A DNA stretch of 11,175 bases from Actinomycetales bacterium (lineage in GTDB: Bacteria > Actinomycetota > Actinomycetes > Actinomycetales > Actinomycetaceae), in NCBI GenBank assembly GCA_012513625.1, contig JAAZBW010000279.1, positions 1 to 11,175 on the forward strand. The letters are read 5' to 3'. Shown here one piece after another: positions 5,476 to 11,175 of the stretch (position 1 is the first letter of the stretch; each line of letters begins with the position of its first letter). The notes under the pieces are model-generated. The model was given only the letters and a program-made list of their open reading frames with translations. It had not been told where the DNA came from and searched no databases. Position numbers and translations under genes: made by a program.

Positions 5476-7794
5476 TCAGAGGGCGGAGGGGCCGCCTGCG
5501 AGAAGGCGGACGAACTGCTCCTCGTCGAGGATTGTGAGGCCCAGTTCGTGGGCCTTCGTCTCCTTGGAGCCGGCCTTCTCCCCCACCACCACGAAGTCCG
5601 TGTTCTTCGAGACGGAGCCCGAGGACCTGCCGCCCGCAGCGAGGATGGCCTCCTTGGCCGAGTCCCGCGAGAAGCCCTCGAGGGACCCGGTCACCACCAC
5701 GGTGAGGCCCTCAAGCGTGGTTACCTGTTCCGCCTCCGCCCCCTCCGGCGTGGGGTCCGCGAACGGCACGCCCGCGGCGCGCCACCGCTCCACGATTTCG
5801 CGGTGCCAGTCCACCTCGAACCATTCGCGAACCGCGCCCGCGGTGATGGGCCCCACCCCCTCGGTCTCCGCCAGGTCCTCGAGTGTGGCTGCCTCGATCG
5901 CGGCGAGACTCCGGTAGCGCTCCGCCAGCGGGCGCGCCGAGGTGGGGCCAATGTGCCGGATGGACAGGGCCACGAGGTAGCGCCAGAGCTGCTTTTCCCT
6001 GGCCTTCTCGAGCTCTCCGAGGAGCGTCTGCGTTGTGCCGGTGGGGCGGCTGTCCACCGCCGCAGGGTCCTTGCCGCGCACCTTCCGCCAGGGCGAGGTC
6101 CAGAAGTAGCGGAGCTGGCGCCAGTCTCCAGTGGGCTCACCGCCCACCCTCACTGGCCGGTACACCATCACATTCCGCAGCCGCTCGGCCGTCAGTTCGA
6201 AGAGTCCGGCCTCGTTGCGAAGCACCGGCTCCTGTTCGGGGGGCAGCAGCGCCTCCGCCGCAGCCCTGAGGTCTGCGGCCGCGAGTGCCCGGCGTTCCAC
6301 ATCCGCAAGCGCCACCTGTGTGCCGTCCTCGAGCTCGAGCCGCGCGCCGCCCGCGAGCGCCGCGGTGACCTCCTCGCGCCCCAGGTCCGGTTGGGTGAGG
6401 GCGAGCGCCGACTCCTCTCCGAGCGCCTCGATGTCCAACGCACCCCGGGAGCCCACGTGCTCCACGCGAGCCGAGAGCTGGGCGGGGCAGGTGGCGGCGT
6501 TCGGGCACCGGAGGTCCACGTCCCCCTCCTTGGCGGGCGCGAGGCGCGTGCCACAGGAGGGGCAGTACTCCGGCATCACGAATTCGCGTTCGGTGCCGTC
6601 CCGCAGGCTTTCCACCGGCGCCACGATCTCCGGGATCACGTCCCCGGCCTTGCGCAGCACCACCGTGTCACCGATCAGGACTCCCTTGCGCGCCACTTCG
6701 GAGGCGTTGTGGAGGGTGGCCTTCTGCACGGTGGACCCCGCCACGGTCACGGGTTCCATGACGCCGAACGGAGTGACCCGACCGGTCCGGCCCACCTGCA
6801 CCCGGATATCGAGGAGGTGGGTATTGACCTCCTCCGGGGGATACTTGTACGCCACCGCCCAGCGCGGTACGCGTGACGTGGCCCCCATCTGCTCCTGAAG
6901 CGCACGGTCATCCGCCTTGACCACGATCCCGTCGATCTCGTGGACCACGCTGTGCCGGTGCTGCGCGAAGTGGGCGATCATCTCCTCCACCTCCGCCTGC
7001 GTGGAGGTGTGCCGCGTGTCCGCGGAGACCGGTATCCCCCAGCGCTCGAACAGGCGGTAGACCTCCCACTGGGTGGCAGGCAGCTCCCCGTCTGTCCACT
7101 CGAGCGCACCGATGCCGTGGGCGATGAAGGCGAGCGGCCGTGAGGCCGTGACCGCCGCGTCCTTCTGGCGCAGTGAGCCCGCAGCCGCGTTCCGGGGGTT
7201 CGCAAAGGGCGGCCGCCCGCTCTCCACCAACTGCTGGTTCAGGCCCGCGAACGCCACCACCGGGAAGTAGACCTCCCCCCGGATTTCCACCAGTTCCGGG
7301 AGGTCTGCGCCCACCAGCCGGTGCGGCACGTCCCCGATCGTCAACACGTTGGCCGTGACGTCCTCACCCACGCGTCCGTCCCCGCGGGTGGCGGCCTGGG
7401 CCAGCCGACCGTTCCGGTAGGTGATGTTGATGGCAAGTCCGTCCACCTTCAGCTCACTGGTGGTGGGCACCTCCTCCATCCCCGACGCTTTGCGGACACG
7501 CTCCGTCCAGACGCGGAGATCCTCGATGGAGAAAACGTCCTCGAGGCTCATCATCCGCGCGCGGTGCTCCACCGGCGCGAACGTGGTGGATACGGCCGCC
7601 CCAACACGCTGCGTGGGCGAATCGGCCGACTGCAACTCCGGGAATTCCCGCTCCAGGTCCTGGAGCTCGTGGATCGCCTGGTCGTACTCCGCGTCGGAGA
7701 TCGTGGGTGCGTCCGCGCCGTAGTACGCCTGTTGTGCCTCCTCCACCCGGGTGGCAAGGCGGGTCCAGTGTTCGCGGGCAGCATCGAGATCCAC
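5476..7794 (-). CDS. ligA: NAD-dependent DNA ligase LigA
   Basis: LigA seals nicks during replication and repair, using NAD+ to adenylate itself. The 772-residue protein shows, in order, the NAD-binding Ia domain (about 1-70; YYGADAPTISDAEYD), the adenylation domain with catalytic Lys116 (ELKVDG) and TRGDGRVGEDVT (136-147), and an OB fold with VGRTGRVTPFGVMEPV (334-349). A zinc finger with Cys411, Cys414, Cys430 and Cys436 follows, then a helix-hairpin-helix region (about 445-660) and a C-terminal BRCT domain (about 690-772). It is about 100 residues longer than E. coli LigA. The surplus lies between the zinc finger and the conserved LWRYLVALSIRHIGP (603-617). From memory, similar long forms occur in Micrococcales. 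The GTG at 7794 is the only start in this frame after the upstream stop. It has no Shine-Dalgarno site but a CATGAT box 6 bases before it. Confidence 0.96.
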   Translation of the reverse strand: MDLDAAREHWTRLATRVEEAQQAYYGADAPTISDAEYDQAIHELQDLEREFPELQSADSPTQRVGAAVSTTFAPVEHRARMMSLEDVFSIEDLRVWTERVRKASGMEEVPTTSELKVDGLAINITYRNGRLAQAATRGDGRVGEDVTANVLTIGDVPHRLVGADLPELVEIRGEVYFPVVAFAGLNQQLVESGRPPFANPRNAAAGSLRQKDAAVTASRPLAFIAHGIGALEWTDGELPATQWEVYRLFERWGIPVSADTRHTSTQAEVEEMIAHFAQHRHSVVHEIDGIVVKADDRALQEQMGATSRVPRWAVAYKYPPEEVNTHLLDIRVQVGRTGRVTPFGVMEPVTVAGSTVQKATLHNASEVARKGVLIGDTVVLRKAGDVIPEIVAPVESLRDGTEREFVMPEYCPSCGTRLAPAKEGDVDLRCPNAATCPAQLSARVEHVGSRGALDIEALGEESALALTQPDLGREEVTAALAGGARLELEDGTQVALADVERRALAAADLRAAAEALLPPEQEPVLRNEAGLFELTAERLRNVMVYRPVRVGGEPTGDWRQLRYFWTSPWRKVRGKDPAAVDSRPTGTTQTLLGELEKAREKQLWRYLVALSIRHIGPTSARPLAERYRSLAAIEAATLEDLAETEGVGPITAGAVREWFEVDWHREIVERWRAAGVPFADPTPEGAEAEQVTTLEGLTVVVTGSLEGFSRDSAKEAILAAGGRSSGSVSKNTDFVVVGEKAGSKETKAHELGLTILDEEQFVRLLAGGPSAL

Positions 7795-7800
7795 GCGCCA

Positions 7801-7806
7801 ATCATG
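7801..7806 (-). promoter_or_regulatory. Putative -10 box of ligA (leaderless start)
   Basis: CATGAT on the minus strand is one base from TATGAT and ends 6 bases before the ligA GTG. A GGGGTG stretch about 17 bases upstream of the GTG is too distant to be a good Shine-Dalgarno site. No confident -35 was found. Confidence 0.4.
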
Positions 7807-7847
7807 GCAGGCACCCCTGACTCACACCTGCGCAGGACGGAGGTTGG

Positions 7848-7987
7848 GCGACGACGCAGGCCCGGTTACGCAGTCGGGCGCCGCGACGACGCAGGCCCGG
7901 TTCCGCCGTCGGGCGCCGCGACGACGCAGGCCGGGTTCCGCCGTCGGGCGCGGCGACGACGCAGGCCCGGTTACGCCGTCGGGCACG
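7848..7987. repeat. Four tandem 35-bp units in the ligA-SRAP divergent spacer
   Basis: Units at 7848-7882, 7883-7917, 7918-7952 and 7953-7987 start GCGACGACGCAGGCC and follow with GGTT[AC]CGC[AC]GTCGGGC. They differ from one another at a few positions only. There are no unique spacers. Units 1, 2 and 4 contain an inverted repeat GCCCG-N10-CGGGC, and unit 3 has one change that weakens it. Neighbouring units can also pair CGTCG with CGACG across the first two junctions. The period of 35 is not a multiple of 3, which argues against a coding repeat. The array covers over half of the 243-base spacer between the ligA and SRAP starts and lies upstream of both. It may be a VNTR/MIRU-like intergenic element or a set of binding sites. 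Confidence 0.9.
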
Positions 7988-8025
7988 GAGACGGGTTGGG
8001 GGGTGACCGTGTCAGAGGGACGTGG

Positions 8026-8031
8026 CATGCT
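8026..8031 (+). promoter_or_regulatory. Putative -10 box of the SRAP gene (leaderless start)
   Basis: CATGCT, one base from TATGCT, ends 6 bases before the ATG at 8038. That start is fixed because the catalytic cysteine must be residue 2. AGAGGGA at 8014-8020 lies 17 bases before the ATG, too far for a normal Shine-Dalgarno site. Confidence 0.4.
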
Positions 8032-8037
8032 CGCCGT

Positions 8038-8736
8038 ATGTGCGGACGATACGCATCCTTCCGGCAGGCTCAGGAGCTCGCAGACATCTTCGAGATCGAC
8101 GTGGTCTCCCCCGTGGCTGCGCAGCTGCCCCCCTCATGGAACGTGGCACCCACCCAGGCGGCCCGGATCGTGCGGGAGGAGGCGCCGCGAGGAGAACTCC
8201 TCCGGATCCTCGACGCGGCGAGGTGGGGCCTCATACCCTCATGGGCGAAGGACGAGAAGATCGGCAGCCGGATGATCAACGCGCGCAGCGAGACCATCAC
8301 CGAGAAGCCCTCCTTCCGCGGGCCGGTCCGCTACTCGAGGTGCGTGGTGCCCGTGGAGGGCTACTACGAGTGGCAGGCAGTGGAGGGCCGGCGCGCCAAG
8401 ACCCCGTTCTACCTCCATGCCGCGGACGGCGGGCCGCTGATGCTCGCAGGAGTGACCTCACTGTGGCGGGACGAGCTGCTCACCTACAGCATCGCCACCC
8501 GGAACTCCGAGGGGAACCTGGCCGACCTCCACGATCGCGAGCCCGTGATGCTGACGCCGGACCTCGTGGCGCCCTGGCTGAATCCCTCTCTCCGCGATCC
8601 CGCGGAGGTGGCCGAACTGCTGCGCCAGCCCCGGCCGCAGGTGGCACTCCACGAGGTGTCCACGATGGTGAACGCGCCGCGGAACAACACTCCCTCGCTC
8701 ATCGAGCCACTCATCTCGACTCCGCCGTTGGCATGA
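8038..8736 (+). CDS. SRAP/HMCES-family abasic-site processing protein (YedK-like)
   Basis: Proteins of this family cross-link covalently to abasic sites in single-stranded DNA through Cys2 as a thiazolidine, shielding the lesion during replication. The 232-residue protein has the usual length. All four family active-site residues are visible: Cys2 (MCGRY), Asn81 (INARSET), Glu107 (VEGYYEW) and His165 (LHDREPV). The typical WNVAPTQ (34-40), RWGLIPSWA (62-70) and C-terminal VNAPRNNTPSLIEPL (211-225) are also present. The start is certain because Met1 must be removed to expose Cys2. The motif HDRE replaces the HDRM seen in E. coli YedK, next to and not at the catalytic histidine. It is divergent from ligA, so two DNA-repair genes share one spacer, though shared control is unproven. 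Confidence 0.95.
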   Translation: MCGRYASFRQAQELADIFEIDVVSPVAAQLPPSWNVAPTQAARIVREEAPRGELLRILDAARWGLIPSWAKDEKIGSRMINARSETITEKPSFRGPVRYSRCVVPVEGYYEWQAVEGRRAKTPFYLHAADGGPLMLAGVTSLWRDELLTYSIATRNSEGNLADLHDREPVMLTPDLVAPWLNPSLRDPAEVAELLRQPRPQVALHEVSTMVNAPRNNTPSLIEPLISTPPLA

Positions 8737-8756
8737 GTGGTGTGTCCGCCGTCGGA

Positions 8757-8788
8757 GTGACAGCCCGGACAATGCGCCCAACTAGGCT
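8757..8788 (+). promoter_or_regulatory. Putative promoter of the kinase-regulator operon (leaderless start)
   Basis: A -10-like TAGGCT (8783-8788) ends 6 bases before the kinase ATG. GTGACA (8757-8762), resembling TTGACA, lies 20 bases upstream of it, a rather long spacer. The 58-base gap after the SRAP gene therefore probably holds a separate promoter, not read-through alone. No Shine-Dalgarno site precedes the ATG. Confidence 0.5.
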
Positions 8789-8794
8789 GGCGGT

Positions 8795-10189
8795 ATGAGT
8801 CCCTTCGCGACGGCGCGCCCGAGCCTCGGTGACGTCGCGCTCGGACTCGGCGCCGTGGCCTTCCTGGGATGGTGGGCCGTCGCCTACCTGCTGAATGACT
8901 ACTCGGGCTCCGTGGCGCAGCCATTCCTGCTGTGGACCGCGGCGGGGATCGGCGCACTCAAGCCCGTGGCCCTCATCTGGCGGCGCTCGAGCCCCATCGT
9001 CTCCGGTTTCACGTTCATCGCGCTCTCCGCGATCCAGTTCGTGCTCGTCCCGGTCTCGCTCCCCACCGACACACTCTTCCTCGTGGTGGTCTACTCGCTC
9101 GTGGCCTTCGCCCCGCGGTGGGCCGGATGGCTCGGACTCGCCGTGAACACGGGGGGCGCCGTGGCGGTGGTTCTCAGCAGCACCCCGCGAGCGCTCTGGG
9201 ACCTCACAGACCTGGCGGTGGATATCGCCGTGATGGCGGTGCTCGGAGTGGCGGCGTGGACGCTCGGAGTATCCACCCGTACCCGCATGGAGCGCCTCGC
9301 CACGCTCGAGTCACAGGCAGCACGACTCCAGTCGGAGCGGAATCAGGAGGCGCTCCTCGCCGCCTCGAACGAACGCACCCGGATTGCCCGCGAGATGCAC
9401 GACATCATCGCCCACTCCCTCTCCGTGATGATCGCCCAGGCAGATGGCGGCCGGTATGCGGCGATCGCCGATCCCGGGGCGGGCCAGCGCGCGCTCTCCA
9501 CCATCTCCGAGGTGGGCCGGGCCTCGCTGGCGGATATGCGGCGGCTCCTCGGAGTCCTTCGCGAGACTACGGACGAATCCTCTCCCATCACGCCCCAGCC
9601 CGCCGATGCAGACCTCGACGAGTTGGTGCGCGGGGTGCGCGAGGCCGGACTCCGGGTCTCGCTCGTGCGCATGGGAGAGGCCCGCACGCTGCCCCCGGGC
9701 GCGGGGCTCACGGTCTACCGACTGGTGCAGGAGGCACTCACCAACTCAATGAAGCACGCCGGGCCGAACGCCCGCGTCACCGTACTCGTGCAGTGGCTCC
9801 ACTCCGCGCTCGCACTCGAGATCAGCGACGACGGGAGGGGAGCGGCTGCGGCCAGCGACGGGAAGGGTCACGGACTCGTGGGGATGCGCGAGCGCGCGGC
9901 AATCTTCGGCGGCAGTGTCTCCGCGGGCCCGCGTCCCGGTGGCGGCTTCCAGGTGAAGATCCTCATTCCACTCCCGGACGACCGCGCCCGACCCGTTCCC
10001 CGCGGAGACGCCCCACCCTCCTCACCGGCCACGGCACCGGCACCCACAGGCGGACCGCACACCACCGTGGAGGCCACCGCCGGGAAGGCCCCTCCTGCCA
10101 ACCCAAGCTCCGCCGTCGGCGATGACTCGCGGAGATTCGGCCCACCCACGGCCTTCAGCCCACCCACCCACCTCAGAGGAGTGTCATGA
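8795..10189 (+). CDS. Membrane sensor histidine kinase, HisKA_3 (NarL-partner) family
   Basis: This 464-residue kinase is the sensor of a two-component system. Hydrophobic segments at about 13-33, 44-62, 67-88, 92-106, 109-128 and 138-158 indicate five or six membrane spans with almost no external domain, as in intramembrane-sensing kinases. A linker helix (about 163-195) leads to the HisKA_3 dimerisation domain with phospho-acceptor His202 (REMHDIIAHSLS). A HATPase domain follows, with the N box around Asn317 (QEALTNSMKHA), the G1 box SDDGRG (344-349) and the G2 box GHGLVGMRER (358-367). After about residue 395 comes a ~70-residue Pro/Ala/Thr-rich tail that looks disordered and is unusual for the family. 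Its last bases overlap the regulator start as ATGA. The stimulus is unknown, and the ABC gene downstream suggests envelope or antimicrobial stress. Confidence 0.93.
   Translation: MSPFATARPSLGDVALGLGAVAFLGWWAVAYLLNDYSGSVAQPFLLWTAAGIGALKPVALIWRRSSPIVSGFTFIALSAIQFVLVPVSLPTDTLFLVVVYSLVAFAPRWAGWLGLAVNTGGAVAVVLSSTPRALWDLTDLAVDIAVMAVLGVAAWTLGVSTRTRMERLATLESQAARLQSERNQEALLAASNERTRIAREMHDIIAHSLSVMIAQADGGRYAAIADPGAGQRALSTISEVGRASLADMRRLLGVLRETTDESSPITPQPADADLDELVRGVREAGLRVSLVRMGEARTLPPGAGLTVYRLVQEALTNSMKHAGPNARVTVLVQWLHSALALEISDDGRGAAAASDGKGHGLVGMRERAAIFGGSVSAGPRPGGGFQVKILIPLPDDRARPVPRGDAPPSSPATAPAPTGGPHTTVEATAGKAPPANPSSAVGDDSRRFGPPTAFSPPTHLRGVS
10175..10181 (+). promoter_or_regulatory. Shine-Dalgarno site of the response regulator gene
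   Basis: AGAGGAG lies 4 bases before the ATG at 10186, inside the 3' end of the kinase gene. It supports that start, with coupling through the ATGA overlap. Confidence 0.6.
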
Positions 10190-10848
10190 CCATCCGCGTT
10201 GGAATCGTTGACGACCAGCAGCTGGTACGTGCCGGATTCGCCCTCGTGATCAACTCGCAGCCGGACATGGAGGTGGTGATCGAGGCCGGAGACGGCGCAC
10301 AGGCGCTGCGGGCCCTCGCGTCCTATGACTGCGACGTGGTGCTCATGGACGTGCGAATGCCGAACATGGACGGCCTCGAGGCCACATCCCGCATCACGGA
10401 TCAGGGGGCCCTCCCCCGCGTGATCATCCTGACCACGTTCGACCTCGACGAGTACGTGATCCAGGCGATCAAGTCGGGCGCCTCCGGCTTCCTGCTGAAG
10501 GACGCGCCCCCGGAGGAGATGCTCGCGGCCATCCGCACGGTGCATGACGGGGACGCCGTGATTGCCCCCTCGTCCACCAAGCGGCTCATCGCGCACCTCG
10601 CCCACCTCCTCCCGGACGAGCAGCGAGCCCGTCCGGAGATCATCAAGACGCTGACCGAACGCGAACGTGAGGTCCTGGTCAACATGGCACGGGGGCTCTC
10701 CAACACGGAGATTGCCTCGGACCTGTTCGTGGCCGAGGCCACGGTGAAGACCCACGTGGGGCGCATCCTCGCGAAACTCGGTGCCCGCGACCGCGTCCAG
10801 GCCGTGGTGACCGCCTACGAGACCGGGCTCGTCACTCCCGGCCTCTGA
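10186..10848 (+). CDS. Response regulator, NarL/LuxR family
   Basis: This is the DNA-binding partner of the kinase encoded just before it. The 220 residues are the standard length. The receiver domain (1-120) has the acidic pair Asp9-Asp10 (GIVDDQQLVRAGF), phospho-acceptor Asp55 (VVLMDVRMPNMDG, 51-63), Thr83/Thr84 (ILTTFD) and Lys105 (FLLKDAPPEE). A linker leads to the LuxR-type helix-turn-helix (about 156-213; LTEREREVL and LSNTEIASDLFVAEATVKTH). All phosphorylation-switch residues are in place. It overlaps the kinase gene by 4 bases, so the two are co-translated. The adjoining ABC transporter gene is the obvious candidate target. The protein resembles LiaR/DesR-type regulators, but the regulon cannot be told from the sequence. 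Confidence 0.96.
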   Translation: MTIRVGIVDDQQLVRAGFALVINSQPDMEVVIEAGDGAQALRALASYDCDVVLMDVRMPNMDGLEATSRITDQGALPRVIILTTFDLDEYVIQAIKSGASGFLLKDAPPEEMLAAIRTVHDGDAVIAPSSTKRLIAHLAHLLPDEQRARPEIIKTLTEREREVLVNMARGLSNTEIASDLFVAEATVKTHVGRILAKLGARDRVQAVVTAYETGLVTPGL

Positions 10849-10912
10849 GTACGACCATGGACGGAGGAGGCCCCCACTCCCGCGCCCGATGCAGGGCCGC
10901 GGTGGAAGGGCA

Positions 10913-10918
10913 TAACGT
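10913..10918 (+). promoter_or_regulatory. Putative -10 box of the ABC transporter gene (leaderless start)
   Basis: TAACGT fits TAnnnT and ends 6 bases before the ATG at 10925. No Shine-Dalgarno site is close to that ATG. The 76-base gap after the response regulator could thus hold its own promoter, perhaps the one controlled by the regulator. Confidence 0.45.
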
Positions 10919-10924
10919 GAACGC

Positions 10925-11175
10925 ATGATCAGGGACCCGAACGCTCCGATCGCGGTATCGGGCCGCCGCCTCACGAAGGTCTATGGCGAGCCCCCCGTCA
11001 CGGTGGTGGCGCTGTCCAACGTGAACGTGGACTTCGCCGCCAGCCACTTCACGGCCATCATGGGCCCCTCGGGGTCAGGGAAGTCCACCCTGCTGCACGT
11101 ACTCGCCGGACTCGACACACTCTCCTCGGGCCAGGTGGTCCTCGGGGATACCGACCTGACCGCGCTGGACGACAC
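10925..11175 (+). CDS. ABC transporter ATP-binding protein, MacB/LolD type (partial, 3' end outside window)
   Basis: Only the first 83 residues are present. They show the aromatic A-loop (TKVYG, 17-21), the family phrase VVALSNVNVDF (27-37) and a perfect Walker A motif GPSGSGKST (47-55), followed by LLHVLAGLDTLSSGQVVL. The wording matches ATPases that pair with FtsX/MacB-like permeases in lipoprotein release, antimicrobial-peptide resistance or peptide export. The Q-loop, signature and Walker B lie beyond the edge. The position after a kinase-regulator pair is typical of such modules. A permease gene is expected next. The ATG at 10925 is supported by a -10-like box, although a 23-codon frame also ends on it as ATGA. 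Confidence 0.9.
   Translation, partial: MIRDPNAPIAVSGRRLTKVYGEPPVTVVALSNVNVDFAASHFTAIMGPSGSGKSTLLHVLAGLDTLSSGQVVLGDTDLTALDD

Noticed and set aside
7848..7987. CRISPR array
   Set aside because: The 35-bp units are joined directly head to tail, with no unique spacers between them and no cas genes in the window.
8745..8771. Terminator hairpin after the SRAP gene (GTCCG ... CGGAC)
   Set aside because: It has only a 5-bp stem with a 17-base loop and no U-tract. The region is better explained as the kinase promoter.
8022..8798. 258-codon alternative frame over the SRAP gene
   Set aside because: It is an arginine/alanine-rich shadow. The SRAP frame contains every family active-site residue.

Overview
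The window is high-GC DNA with the gene content and style of an actinobacterium, probably of the Micrococcales or a close relative. The clues are a GatCAB operon close to ligA, a long LigA with extra sequence in its helix-hairpin-helix region, an ACT-domain malic enzyme relic, and many starts without a Shine-Dalgarno site. No species can be named from the sequence alone. There are eight complete genes, one gene cut by the window's right edge, and one clear pseudogene. No tRNA, rRNA, CRISPR array, insertion sequence or prophage was seen.

Left part (1-3974, minus strand): gatC, gatA and gatB form a tight operon with 4-base ATGA overlaps. They encode the amidotransferase that makes Gln-tRNA(Gln) and/or Asn-tRNA(Asn) from mischarged precursors. 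Ten bases beyond gatB lies a wrecked NAD(P)-dependent malic enzyme gene. Its N-terminal ACT domain is fused to its last ~80 residues, the catalytic core is missing, and the remainder carries frameshifts and an amber codon. A short GC hairpin follows it.

Middle part (3975-8736): a divergent spacer holding a two-copy direct repeat leads to a plus-strand membrane-anchored phospholipase D/cardiolipin synthase-type protein. It converges on ligA (NAD-dependent DNA ligase, minus strand). A second divergent spacer, between ligA and a SRAP/HMCES-type abasic-site protein (plus strand), carries four tandem 35-bp units. The PLD gene sits between ligA and gatC, which are near neighbours in some other actinobacteria.

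Right part (8737-11175, plus strand): a membrane histidine kinase and its NarL/LuxR-type response regulator overlap by 4 bases. They are followed by the start of a MacB/LolD-type ABC transporter ATPase. This is a typical signalling-plus-transporter module for the cell envelope or for peptide/antibiotic stress.

A recurring feature is that the genes heading transcription units (gatC, PLD, ligA, SRAP, kinase, ABC ATPase) each have a -10-like hexamer ending 6-7 bases before the start codon and no convincing Shine-Dalgarno site. This is the layout expected of leaderless mRNAs. Operon-internal genes (gatA, gatB, response regulator) do have Shine-Dalgarno sites. The window is mostly housekeeping DNA. 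The items most worth a second look are the malic enzyme relic, the two possibly related intergenic repeats, and the leaderless pattern. I did not find a convincing undescribed system.
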